From positions 10,492,001-10,556,000 of the forward strand of contig NC_021658.1 in assembly GCF_000418325.1 (NCBI RefSeq): a stretch of 64,000 bases of DNA. The letters run 5' to 3'. The notes beneath the pieces were generated by a model that made no database searches, had not been told where the DNA came from, and was given only the letters and a program-made list of their open reading frames with translations. A program made the translations under genes and the position numbers. Within the stretch, counting starts at the first letter, position 1. Every line of letters starts with the position of its first letter. Positions 45,887 through 54,422 of this stretch are shown one piece after another. Origin of the DNA: Sorangium cellulosum So0157-2. Its GTDB lineage: Bacteria > Myxococcota_A > Polyangia > Polyangiales > Polyangiaceae.

Positions 45887-46708
45887 TTGGCTGCTTCCAA
45901 CCTCACGATGCGGGTCCTCACCGCGATCGTGGCCGCTCCGATCCTCCTCTCGCTGCTCTACCTCGGCCCGAGCTGGGGGTGGGCCGCGCTCGTCGCGGTC
46001 GCCTCCGCCATCGGCGCGCTCGAGTTCTTCGCCATGACCCACGCGGACGACCGCGCGGCGCGCGTCGCCGGCGTGGCGCTCACCCTCGGCGTGCTCGGCG
46101 TGCTCTGGCGCTTCGGCGGCTCGCCGGCCGCGCTGCTCGCGCTGATCTTCCTGCTGCCGTTCGTCGCGATGCTCGTCACGCTGGTGCGCCTCGGCGACAT
46201 GCGCACCGCCGCGCTGCGCGTGCTGGCGATGACCTTCGGCCCGCTCTACGTGGGCGGCGGGCTCGGCGCGCTGGCGCTGCTCCGGCGCGACGCCGGCGCC
46301 GACGGCCCCTCGTTCGTGGTGCTGGCGCTGCTGCTCTCCTGGTTCTCCGACACCGGCGCCTACTTCGCCGGCCGCTTCCTCGGCCGGCGCAAGCTCTACG
46401 AGGCGGTGAGCCCGAAGAAGACCGTCGAGGGCGCCCTCGGCGGCCTGGTGTTCGCGGTGCTCGGCGCGCTGCTCGCCCACTTCTGGTTCCTCCGGTCGCT
46501 GCCGCTCGTCGACGGGATCGCGCTCGCGATCGTCGCGGGCGGCCTCGGTCAGGCGGGGGACCTCGGGGAGTCCCTGTTCAAGCGCTCCTTCGGGATCAAG
46601 GACTCGGGCGGGATCGTGCCCGGCCACGGCGGCATCCTCGACCGGGTCGACGCCCTGCTCGTCACCGGGACCATCACGTATCTCTACGTCCTCTGGTCGC
46701 GATCGTGA
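45887..46708 (+). CDS. cdsA: Phosphatidate cytidylyltransferase
   Basis: A 273-residue polytopic inner-membrane enzyme forming CDP-diacylglycerol. About eight Leu/Ala/Val-rich membrane segments precede the family signature near the C-terminus (SFGIKDSGGIVPGHGGILDRVDALL). SDTGAYFAGRFLGRRKL and SPKKTVEGALGG are further diagnostic blocks. It starts with TTG at 45887, 3 nt after the uppS stop, so the two are cotranscribed, as is common in bacteria. Confidence 0.95.
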   Translation: MAASNLTMRVLTAIVAAPILLSLLYLGPSWGWAALVAVASAIGALEFFAMTHADDRAARVAGVALTLGVLGVLWRFGGSPAALLALIFLLPFVAMLVTLVRLGDMRTAALRVLAMTFGPLYVGGGLGALALLRRDAGADGPSFVVLALLLSWFSDTGAYFAGRFLGRRKLYEAVSPKKTVEGALGGLVFAVLGALLAHFWFLRSLPLVDGIALAIVAGGLGQAGDLGESLFKRSFGIKDSGGIVPGHGGILDRVDALLVTGTITYLYVLWSRS

Positions 46709-46716
46709 CCGGCGCC

Positions 46717-46742
46717 GCGCTGCGCCCACGCCGGCGCAGCGC
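46717..46742 (+). terminator. Hairpin terminator candidate after cdsA
   Basis: A perfect 10-bp stem GCGCTGCGCC/GGCGCAGCGC with a 6-nt loop begins 9 nt after the cdsA stop. It lacks a T-run. Confidence 0.5.
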
Positions 46743-46873
46743 CCGCGCGGCGCCGCGCCGCGTACTGCCGAGCTGACGCAATGCCCCGGCCGTCTGCAAC
46801 CGCGTGACGCGCCGCATGATTGCGCTCGACACATTGAACTGGGCCGCGCCGCGCACTAGAAAGTTACAGAGCC

Positions 46874-48199
46874 ATGGAAGATCAAGTCAGTACCAAGAAC
46901 ACGACTCCGCCGGTGAGCGGCGCTGCTGCTCCGGGCCATAAGCACAAATACGAGTTCTTCAAAGTCGTCCAGGGTTATCTCGACGAGGCCGCCCGCCTGA
47001 TCGAGCTGCCGGGGTACATCACCACGATCCTGAGCCAGCCCAAGAACGAGATCATCGTCAATTTCCCCGTACGGATGGATGACGGCAGCATCCGGCTCTT
47101 CAAGGGTTACCGGATCCAGCACAACAACCTCCTCGGGCCGTTCAAGGGGGGCATTCGCTATCACGAGACGGTGTCGCTCGACGACCTCAAGGCGCTCGCC
47201 GCGATGATGACGTGGAAGTGCGCGCTCATGAACCTGCCGCTCGGCGGCGGCAAGGGGGGCATCAAGTTCAACCCGAACGAGGTCTCGCGCGCCGAGCTCC
47301 AGCGCATCACGCGCCGCTTCTTCCATGCGCTCGGCTCGAACATCGGCCCGGAGACGGACATCCCTGCGCCCGACGTCGGCACCGACGCGAAGACCATGGC
47401 GTGGGCCATGGACACGTACATGAACACCGTCGGGCAGCTCTTCAAGCAGGCGGTGAAGGGCGTCGTGACCGGCAAGCCGGTGGCGTCGGGCGGCACGTAC
47501 GGGCGCGAGAAGGCCACCGGGCAGGGCGTCGTCCACTGCATCACCGAGTGGGCCGAGGACAACGACGTGAACCTCGGCGGCGCGACGCTGCTCGTGCAGG
47601 GGTTCGGCAACGTCGGCTCGAACACGGCCGTGCTCCTGTCGAAGCTCGGCGCCTCGACCGTCGCGGTCGGCGACCACACCGGGTATCTCTACAATCCGGA
47701 GGGGTTCAATCCGCACAAGCTCCAGGATTACGTGAAGAAGCACCGCTCGATCGCGGGCTACCCGGCGGGCAAGCCGATCAGCCGCGAGGAGTTCTTCCGG
47801 CTCAAGGCGGACATCTTCATCCCGGCGGCCCTGGAGAACCAGGTCGGGGTGGAGGAGGCGAGCTGGCTGCAGGTCCGGCTCGTGGCCGAGGGCGCGAACG
47901 GGCCGTGTACGCCCGAGGGGGAGAGGGTGCTCCTCGAGCGCGGGACCGACATCCTGCCGGACGTCCTCGCCAACTCGGGCGGCGTCACGGTGAGCTACTA
48001 CGAGTGGGTGCAGAACAAGCGATCCGAGACGTGGACGCTCGAGGAGGTCGACGCCCGGCTCGAGAAGGCGATGAAGCGCGCCTACCGCGAGGTGACCGAG
48101 ATGGCGCGGCAGAAGAAGTGCACGCTGCGCCTCGCCGCTTACGCCGTGGCGCTGCAGCGGCTCGCCGCCGTGTACGGCGAGCGCGAGATCTTCCCGTGA
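46874..48199 (+). CDS. Glutamate dehydrogenase (Glu/Leu/Phe/Val dehydrogenase family)
   Basis: A 441-residue amino-acid dehydrogenase that interconverts glutamate and 2-oxoglutarate plus ammonia. Blocks: GPFKGGIRYHETVSLDD, the catalytic Lys in NLPLGGGKGGIKF, PDVGTDAKTMAW, the NAD(P)-binding LLVQGFGNVGSNTA, and GANGPCTPEG with ANSGGVTVSYYEW. The length fits the hexameric bacterial class. Cofactor preference cannot be read with certainty. The N-terminal 20 residues are polar and variable. Confidence 0.93.
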   Translation: MEDQVSTKNTTPPVSGAAAPGHKHKYEFFKVVQGYLDEAARLIELPGYITTILSQPKNEIIVNFPVRMDDGSIRLFKGYRIQHNNLLGPFKGGIRYHETVSLDDLKALAAMMTWKCALMNLPLGGGKGGIKFNPNEVSRAELQRITRRFFHALGSNIGPETDIPAPDVGTDAKTMAWAMDTYMNTVGQLFKQAVKGVVTGKPVASGGTYGREKATGQGVVHCITEWAEDNDVNLGGATLLVQGFGNVGSNTAVLLSKLGASTVAVGDHTGYLYNPEGFNPHKLQDYVKKHRSIAGYPAGKPISREEFFRLKADIFIPAALENQVGVEEASWLQVRLVAEGANGPCTPEGERVLLERGTDILPDVLANSGGVTVSYYEWVQNKRSETWTLEEVDARLEKAMKRAYREVTEMARQKKCTLRLAAYAVALQRLAAVYGEREIFP

Positions 48200-48200
48200 G

Positions 48201-48245
48201 GCGGGCCGCGGCCCGCGCGGCGCGGGGGCGCCCCCGCGCCGCGCG
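48201..48245. terminator. Bidirectional terminator, 16-bp and 32-bp palindromes
   Basis: Between the convergent stops of the dehydrogenase and trpS there is a perfect 16-bp palindrome (48201-48216). It overlaps a perfect 32-bp palindrome (48214-48245) that would fold into a stem of up to 16 bp. Confidence 0.6.
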
Positions 48246-48274
48246 CGGCCGAGCCACCGGTGACGCGGGGCGAA

Positions 48275-49369
48275 TCAGAGACCGAGCGTGCGCCGGCCGA
48301 TATCCATCTTCATCCTCTGCTTGGCGAGGTAGAGCGTCTCCTCGGCCACCGCGTTGGCGCGCGCCGCGTGCTCCCGCAGGATGTCCAGGACCAGATCGTC
48401 GCCGCCGGGTCTGTCGTACTCGGCGCGGCGGGCGCGCATCGGGCCGAGGAGCTCGTCGATCGCGGCCGTGATCTCGGCCTTGATGTGGCCGTCCCCGATG
48501 TTGTCTCCCCGGCTGTAGCGCTCCTCGAGCACCTGGACCCGCGCCGGATCCTTGATGAACGCGCGCACGTACTGGAACAGGGAGCTCGTGATGTCGCCCG
48601 GGTCGGTCATGCTCTGCCGGCCGGTGTAGAGCGCACCCACCTTCTTCTTGATCTCCTTGGCGCTGTCCGAGAGGAAGATGGCGTTGTTGAGGCTCTTCGA
48701 CATCTTGTGGACGCCGTCGGTGCCGACCAGCCTGCCGACGCGGCCCACGAGCGGCGCGGGGATCGGGAACAGGCCTCCTGCGGTGACGTGCGCCTCGTCG
48801 TCGAGCGCCGGATCGACGTCGCAGTAGACGTGGTTGAAGCGCCGCGCGACCTCGCGGCACATCTCGAGGTGGGCGACCTGATCCTCGCCGACCGGGACGA
48901 GCGCGGGGCGGAACGCGAGGATGTCGGCGCACTGCCCGACCGCGTACAGAGGAAATCCGAAGCTGTATTTGTCGCCGAGCCCCTTGGTCTCGATCTCGTG
49001 CTTGAGCGTCGGGTTCCGCATCACCCGGTTGAAGGGGAGCTGCATCGCGAAGAACCATGTGAGCTCGGCGATCGCGGGGACCTCGCTCTGGAGGACGAGC
49101 GTGGAGCGCTCGGGATCGATGCCCGCGGCCAACCAGTCTTTGACGATCTCCAGCATGTCGCGGCGGATGTCGTCCGGCCGGTCCGCGCGCGTCGTGAACG
49201 CATGGACGTTGGCGATGAGGAAGTAGCACTCGTAGCTGTCCTGGAGGCGGACGCGGTTCTCGATGGATCCGACCCAATGGCCGACGTGGAGGCGCCCGGT
49301 GGGCGTGTCTCCGGTGAGGATCCGGGGGCGACCGGGCTGGGCGGAAGGGCTGGAGGTCGAGGAGCTCAT
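48275..49369 (-). CDS. trpS: Tryptophanyl-tRNA synthetase
   Basis: A 364-residue class I aminoacyl-tRNA synthetase charging tRNA-Trp. The HIGH-type motif is TGRLHVGHWVG and the KMSKS motif is HKMSKSLNN. FAMQLPFNRVMRNPTLKHE, YAVGQCADILAFRPALVPVGEDQ and RRFNHVY are family blocks. The ATG at 49367-49369 is used; a second ATG is at 49390, and the longer upstream frame is non-coding. It converges on the dehydrogenase gene. Confidence 0.96.
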   Translation of the reverse strand: MSSSTSSPSAQPGRPRILTGDTPTGRLHVGHWVGSIENRVRLQDSYECYFLIANVHAFTTRADRPDDIRRDMLEIVKDWLAAGIDPERSTLVLQSEVPAIAELTWFFAMQLPFNRVMRNPTLKHEIETKGLGDKYSFGFPLYAVGQCADILAFRPALVPVGEDQVAHLEMCREVARRFNHVYCDVDPALDDEAHVTAGGLFPIPAPLVGRVGRLVGTDGVHKMSKSLNNAIFLSDSAKEIKKKVGALYTGRQSMTDPGDITSSLFQYVRAFIKDPARVQVLEERYSRGDNIGDGHIKAEITAAIDELLGPMRARRAEYDRPGGDDLVLDILREHAARANAVAEETLYLAKQRMKMDIGRRTLGL

Positions 49370-49404
49370 GGCCGAGATCGGCGCTCTCATAGCACCGCTC
49401 GCGC

Positions 49405-49527
49405 ATGATGTCGTTCGCGAACAGGCACCCGCGGGTCGCCGGCGGCATGACCTTGACCGCCGCGGAGGTCGAGGCGATCCTGCTCGGCGCCATCCGCCGC
49501 CGCTCCGAAGAGGAGGAGCCTTGCTGA
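49405..49527 (+). CDS. Small ORF overlapping the ABC exporter start (40 aa)
   Basis: A 40-codon frame from ATG 49405 (second ATG at 49408) to TGA 49525-49527. It overlaps the TTG start of the exporter gene by 7 nt. Thirty-eight of 40 sense codons end in G or C, unlike the exporter's frame through the same DNA, which supports translation. The peptide has a basic N-terminal part, then MTLTAAEVEAILLGAIRRR, a predicted amphipathic helix, and an acidic EEEEPC end. No family is recognised. It may be a translationally coupled leader peptide. Confidence 0.5.
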   Translation: MMSFANRHPRVAGGMTLTAAEVEAILLGAIRRRSEEEEPC

Positions 49528-51254
49528 GGCAGCTATTGCGCCGTTTCTTGCGCCCGCAGGCGCCCTTGCTCGCGATCGTCGTCGCGCTCCAGCTCGTGGC
49601 GACGCTCGCTTCGCTGTACCTGCCGAGCCTGAACGCCGACATCATCGATCATGGCATCGCCGCCGGCGACACGTCGCGGATCCTGGAGCTCGGCGCGATC
49701 ATGCTCGCGATCACCGGCGTCCAAATCGTGTGCTCGGTCGCCGCGAACTACGCCGGCGCGCGCGCCGCGATGAGCTTCGGCCGCGACCTGCGCGCGGCGG
49801 TGTTCCACCGCGTCGGCGAGTTCTCCGCGCGCGAGCTGTCGCGGTTCGGCGCGCCGTCGCTCATCACGCGCACGACCAACGACGTCCAGCAGGTGCAGAT
49901 GGTGGTGATGATGGGCTGTACGATGCTCGTCCTCTCGCCGATCATGTGCGTCGGCGGCGTCGTGATGGCGCTGCGCGAGGACAGGTCGCTCGCCTGGCTG
50001 CTCGCGATCGCGGTGCCGCTCTTGGCGGGCGCCGTCGTCGCGATCATGTCGCGGATGGTGCCGCAGTTCCGGCGGATGCAGCCCCTCATCGACGCGGTGA
50101 ACCGCGTGCTCCGCGAGCAGATCACCGGCGTGCGCGTGATCCGCGCCTTCGTCCGCGAGCGCGCCGAGGCGGCGCGCTTCGATCGCGCGAACGGCGACCT
50201 CACTGAGGCCGCGCTGCACATCGGGCGCCTGCAAGCGATGATGTTCCCGACCGTCATGTTCGTGTTCAACGCTTCGAGCGTCGCCGTCCTGTGGTTCGGC
50301 GCGCACCAGATCGCGGACGGCAGGCTCGCGATCGGCTCGATGACGGCCTTCCTCGCCTACCTGACGCAGATCCTCATGGCGGTGATGATGGTGACGTTCA
50401 TGGCCGTCATGCTGCCGCGCGCGGCCGCGTGCTCGGAGCGCATCCTCGAGGTGCTGGACGCCGAGCCGTCCGTGCGCGCCCCCGACCAGCCCGTGACGCT
50501 CGTCGAGCCGGCCGGCGTCGTCGAGCTGCGAGACGTCGAGTACCGATATCCGGGCGCCGAGCTGCCCGTCCTGCGCGGCATCTCGTTCGTCGCGCGCCCC
50601 GGGCAGGTCACCGCGATCATCGGCAGCACCGGCTCGGGCAAGACCACGCTGCTCGACCTGATCGCGCGGCTCATCGATCCGACGAGGGGCGAGGTCCGGC
50701 TCGACGGCGTCGACGCGCGCATGCTCGCCCTCGAGGCGGTGTGGTCGTGCATCGGGCTCGTGCCGCAGCGACCCTTCCTGTTCTCCGGCACGGTGGCCTC
50801 GAACCTGCGCTACGGCGACCCCGCGGCGACCGACGAGCAGCTCTGGGCGGCGCTCGCCGCCGCGCAGGCGCGCGACTTCGTCGAGGCCATGCCGCAAGAG
50901 CTCGACACGCCGATCGGGCAGGGCGGCACGAACGTCTCCGGCGGCCAGCGCCAGCGGCTCTCGATCGCCCGCGCCCTGCTGCGCCGGCCGCGCGTGTTCC
51001 TGTTCGACGACGCCTTCTCCGCGCTCGACGTCGCGACCGAGGCCCGGCTGCGGGCGGCGCTCGCCGAGCGCACGGGCGCCGCCACGGTGATCGTCGTCGC
51101 GCAGCGCGTGTCGAGCATCGTCGACGCGGACCAGATCCTCGTGCTCGACGGCGGCGAGCTCGTCGGCCAGGGCAAGCACGGCGAGCTGCTCGCGTCGTGC
51201 CCGACGTACGCGGAGATCGTGGCCTCGCAGCGCGAGGCGGCGGCGGCCGCATGA
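49521..51254 (+). CDS. ABC exporter half-transporter 1 (degenerate ATP site)
   Basis: A 577-residue type IV ABC half-exporter: six TM helices in ~1-310 and a nucleotide-binding domain in ~330-577. Walker A is GSTGSGKTT and the signature is VSGGQRQR. Walker B is VFLFDD with Asp497 in place of catalytic Glu, and the H-loop has Gln528 (VVAQRV) in place of His. This is the usual degenerate half of heterodimeric exporters. The TTG start follows a strong AGGAGGAG (49511-49518) at the proper distance. Its stop overlaps the ATG of the partner. Substrate is unknown. Confidence 0.9.
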   Translation: MLRQLLRRFLRPQAPLLAIVVALQLVATLASLYLPSLNADIIDHGIAAGDTSRILELGAIMLAITGVQIVCSVAANYAGARAAMSFGRDLRAAVFHRVGEFSARELSRFGAPSLITRTTNDVQQVQMVVMMGCTMLVLSPIMCVGGVVMALREDRSLAWLLAIAVPLLAGAVVAIMSRMVPQFRRMQPLIDAVNRVLREQITGVRVIRAFVRERAEAARFDRANGDLTEAALHIGRLQAMMFPTVMFVFNASSVAVLWFGAHQIADGRLAIGSMTAFLAYLTQILMAVMMVTFMAVMLPRAAACSERILEVLDAEPSVRAPDQPVTLVEPAGVVELRDVEYRYPGAELPVLRGISFVARPGQVTAIIGSTGSGKTTLLDLIARLIDPTRGEVRLDGVDARMLALEAVWSCIGLVPQRPFLFSGTVASNLRYGDPAATDEQLWAALAAAQARDFVEAMPQELDTPIGQGGTNVSGGQRQRLSIARALLRRPRVFLFDDAFSALDVATEARLRAALAERTGAATVIVVAQRVSSIVDADQILVLDGGELVGQGKHGELLASCPTYAEIVASQREAAAAA

Positions 51255-53263
51255 GCGCGCGTCGCGCCGGTCCCCCGCCCGCCGCCCCCGAGGGGGCGCG
51301 CTCCCCGATGCTGCAGCGCGGCCCCTTCGGCATGGGGGCGGCGCCGCCGCAGAAGGCGAAGCGGTTCGCGCCCTCCGCGCGGCGCCTCCTCGGCCGCCTC
51401 GCCCCCGAGCGCGCGCGCCTCGCGGTCGTGATCGCGTGCTCGCTGCTCAGCGTGGGCCTCGGCCTGGCCGGTCCGAAGCTGCTCGGCCGCGCGACCGACA
51501 TCATCTTCTCCGGCGTGATCGGCGCCCGCCTCCCGGCGGCCGCCACGAAGGCCGAGGCCGTCGCGGAGCTCCAGCGCTCCGGCCAGGCGCGGCTCGCCGA
51601 GCTCGTGGGCCACATGGACGTCGTCCCCGGCCGCGGCATCCAGCTCCGCGAGCTCGCCGAGCTGCTCCTGCTCGTGATGGCGCTGTACGCCGGCGCGTCG
51701 CTGTTCGCCTGGCTGCAGGGCTACCTGCTCAACGAGGTCGTGCAGCGCGCCGTGCGGCAGCTCCGCACCGACGCGCAGGACAAGCTCGCCCGCTTGCCGC
51801 TCGCCTACTTCGACGGCCGCCCGCACGGCGAGCTCTTGAGCCGAGTCACCAACGACATCGACAATATCGCGCAGGGCCTGCAGCAGACGCTGACGCAGAT
51901 CATGAACGGCGCGCTGACGCTCGTCGGCATCGTCGTCATGCTCGTCGTGATCTCGCCGGTGCTCGCGGTGATCACGCTCTTCACCGTGCCGCTCTCGGTG
52001 CTCACGACCGCGGCGGTCGCGAAGCGCGCGCAGGCGAAGTTCGTCGCGCAGTGGGCGCAGGTCGGCGCGCTCAACGGTCAGATCGAGGAGGCGTTCACCG
52101 GCCACTCGCTCGTCAACGTGCTCGGGCGGCGCCGCGACGTCGAGGCGCGCTTCCAGTCCACGAATCAGGAGCTGTTCGAGGCCAGCTTCCGCGCGCAGTT
52201 CATGTCCAGCACCATCATGCCGGCGGTCAATTTCGTCGGGAACCTGACCTACGTCGCCATCGCCGTCGTCGGCGGCCTGCGCGTCGCGTCGGGCGCGATG
52301 CTGCTCGGCAGCGTGCAAGCGTTCATCCACTACTCGCGCCAGTTCTCTCAGCAGCTCGGCCAGCTCGCGTCCGTCACGAACGTCCTCCAATCGGGCGTTG
52401 CCTCCGCAGAGCGGGTGTTCGAGCTGCTCGACGAACAGGGCCAGTCGCCCGAAGCCGCCCCGCCCGCGGCCCTACCGAAGGTCGTTGGCGAGGTCCGGTT
52501 CGAGCACGTCACGTTTCGCTACAAGCCCGACGAGCCCCTGATCGAGGACCTCGATCTCACGATCATGCCGGGCCAGACGGTCGCGATCGTCGGCCCGACC
52601 GGCGCCGGCAAGACCACGCTCGTGAACCTCTTGATGCGGTTTTACGAGCTCGACGGCGGTCGGATCCTGATCGACGGTGTCGACATCGCGCGCTTGCCTC
52701 GCCACGAGCTGCGCGCGAAGCTCGGTATGGTGCTTCAGGATACATGGCTGTTCTCTGGCACGATCCGCGACAATATCGCGTTCGGCGACGCGGCCGCGAC
52801 CGAGGCCGACATCCAGGAGGCGGCGCGCGCGGCGCACGTCGACCGCTTCGTGCGCGCCCTGCCCGCCGGTTACGATACGGTCATCGACGAGGCGTCGGGC
52901 AACCTGAGCGCCGGCGAGAAGCAGCTCATCACGATCGCGCGCGCGTTCCTCGCGAGGCCGGCGATCCTGATCCTCGACGAGGCGACCTCCTCGGTCGACA
53001 CCCGGACCGAGGTGCTCGTCCAGCGCGCGATGGCCGCCCTGCGCGCCCAGCGCACGAGCTTCGTCATCGCCCATCGCCTCTCGACGATCCGCGACGCCGA
53101 CGTGATCCTCGTGATGAACGCAGGCCGCATCGTCGAGCGCGGCGCGCACGCGGAGCTCCTCGCCGCGGGCGGCGCCTACCACGCGTTGTACAAGACCCAG
53201 CTGACCGGCAGCGGCGGGAGCGGCGCGACGCTCGAGGGCCAGCGCGCCGCTCCATCCGCTTGA
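51251..53263 (+). CDS. ABC exporter half-transporter 2 (catalytic ATP site)
   Basis: A 670-residue half-exporter with an N-terminal Pro/Ala-rich extension of about 45 residues. Six TM helices follow, with a non-membrane insertion (~85-135) between the first two, then the ATPase domain: Walker A GPTGAGKTT, Walker B ILILDEATSSVD with Glu, and FVIAHRLSTI with His. The signature LSAGEKQ departs from LSGGQ. Together with the upstream half it would form one consensus and one degenerate ATP site. The ATG overlaps the upstream TGA (ATGA). Similar pairs include MdlAB and BmrCD. Confidence 0.92.
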   Translation: MSARRAGPPPAAPEGARSPMLQRGPFGMGAAPPQKAKRFAPSARRLLGRLAPERARLAVVIACSLLSVGLGLAGPKLLGRATDIIFSGVIGARLPAAATKAEAVAELQRSGQARLAELVGHMDVVPGRGIQLRELAELLLLVMALYAGASLFAWLQGYLLNEVVQRAVRQLRTDAQDKLARLPLAYFDGRPHGELLSRVTNDIDNIAQGLQQTLTQIMNGALTLVGIVVMLVVISPVLAVITLFTVPLSVLTTAAVAKRAQAKFVAQWAQVGALNGQIEEAFTGHSLVNVLGRRRDVEARFQSTNQELFEASFRAQFMSSTIMPAVNFVGNLTYVAIAVVGGLRVASGAMLLGSVQAFIHYSRQFSQQLGQLASVTNVLQSGVASAERVFELLDEQGQSPEAAPPAALPKVVGEVRFEHVTFRYKPDEPLIEDLDLTIMPGQTVAIVGPTGAGKTTLVNLLMRFYELDGGRILIDGVDIARLPRHELRAKLGMVLQDTWLFSGTIRDNIAFGDAAATEADIQEAARAAHVDRFVRALPAGYDTVIDEASGNLSAGEKQLITIARAFLARPAILILDEATSSVDTRTEVLVQRAMAALRAQRTSFVIAHRLSTIRDADVILVMNAGRIVERGAHAELLAAGGAYHALYKTQLTGSGGSGATLEGQRAAPSA

Positions 53264-53288
53264 ACGCCCGAGAATGAAGAGATTGGAA

Positions 53289-53316
53289 CCACAGAGGCAC
53301 AGAGGGCACAGAGGGA
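53289..53316. repeat. 9-bp-period CACAGAGGG repeat
   Basis: Three tandem CACAGAGG-type units lie in the 81-bp gap between convergent genes. The complementary strand reads CCTCTGTG repeats. Composition is far less GC-rich than the surroundings. It resembles a short dispersed intergenic repeat I have seen described in many large bacterial genomes. Confidence 0.7.
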
Positions 53317-53344
53317 AGAGAGTTGTTTTGTCGTTCCTCTGAGA

Positions 53345-54346
53345 CTACCGCCCCGGCGCCGCGCCGCTCGCCGCCGCCGCCCCTGGCGCGCGCGTGATCT
53401 CGGCCGCCCGGCCGGCGACCCGCAGCGCCGTGCCCTGGGCGGCGTGCTTGTACTTGACGTAGCCCAGCGCCAGCACCCGCGGCCCGCCCGGATCCTTCAC
53501 CTGGCTCGTCACGGCGCCGACGGCGGCGCCGTCGGGCAGCGCGATCTCCGCGCCCGCGGGCACGGCGTCCTCCCCCTCCACGGCGAGCTGCACGAGCCGC
53601 TTCTTGGCGTGGCCGCGCATCTGGAGCATGAACACCGTCTCCTGCCCCAGGTAGCAGCCCTTGTTGAACGAGACGGCGCGCTCCTCGAGCGACGCCTCCT
53701 GCGGGAAGTTCTGGTCGTCGAAGTCGACGCCGAAGCGCGGGACGTTGTTCTCGACCCGGAGCACCTCCCACGCCGCCGCCGTCGTGGGCAGGACGGGGCC
53801 GGCCTCGCCCGCGGCGCGCAGCGCCTCGAGCACGGCGCCCTCGGCCTGCCGGGGCGCGACGAAGAGCGCGCCCCCGAGGCCGGTCCAGTCGACGATCGCG
53901 GCGTCCGCGCCGGCCGCGCGCCCGGCCGCCGCGAGATCGGCGGCCCGCGGGCCGTGGGCGAAGACCCAGGCGTGCTCGCCCGTGGCGTCCGCGAGCTCGG
54001 CGTCCTCCATGATGAGGTAGCGATCGAAGCTCTCGCGCAGCGCCTCGATGCGATCCCGGAGCGCGCCGACGTAGATGCGGTCCTCCGCGATCACGATCCA
54101 CACCTCGGCGAAGATCTTCCCGGTCTTCACCACGTTGAGCCCGTACGCCCCGCCCGCGGGGGGCGCGGCCTTGGCCCCGGCGGGCAGCGGCTTCTGCGGG
54201 GCGAGATCGCAGGTGACCAGGCCGTTGAGCCAGGTCTGCCGGTCCGAGCCGGTGACGATCAGCGTCCCGAGCTCGGGCATGGGCTGCACCAGCGCCCCTT
54301 CGCGGAGCGCGCGCCGCTGCTCGTCCAGTCCGTGGGCGTCGTTCAT
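53345..54346 (-). CDS. ygfZ: YgfZ/GcvT-like folate-binding protein
   Basis: A 333-residue protein of the YgfZ family, which aids Fe-S cluster enzyme assembly or repair using tetrahydrofolate. The diagnostic motif FNKGCYLGQET carries the conserved Cys. LIVTGSDRQTWLNGLVTCDL is the typical N-terminal GcvT-like block. The end is Ala/Gly-rich and variable. It lies 76 bp upstream of nothing obvious in the same pathway; the next gene leftward is the convergent exporter. Confidence 0.88.
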   Translation of the reverse strand: MNDAHGLDEQRRALREGALVQPMPELGTLIVTGSDRQTWLNGLVTCDLAPQKPLPAGAKAAPPAGGAYGLNVVKTGKIFAEVWIVIAEDRIYVGALRDRIEALRESFDRYLIMEDAELADATGEHAWVFAHGPRAADLAAAGRAAGADAAIVDWTGLGGALFVAPRQAEGAVLEALRAAGEAGPVLPTTAAAWEVLRVENNVPRFGVDFDDQNFPQEASLEERAVSFNKGCYLGQETVFMLQMRGHAKKRLVQLAVEGEDAVPAGAEIALPDGAAVGAVTSQVKDPGGPRVLALGYVKYKHAAQGTALRVAGRAAEITRAPGAAAASGAAPGR

Positions 54347-54422
54347 CGAGGTCCGATCGTGGAGGCGGGAGGCCGGGCCGTCGAGGGGCAGCCCGACATT
54401 TCGGCGGCCGCCCCGCCCGGGC

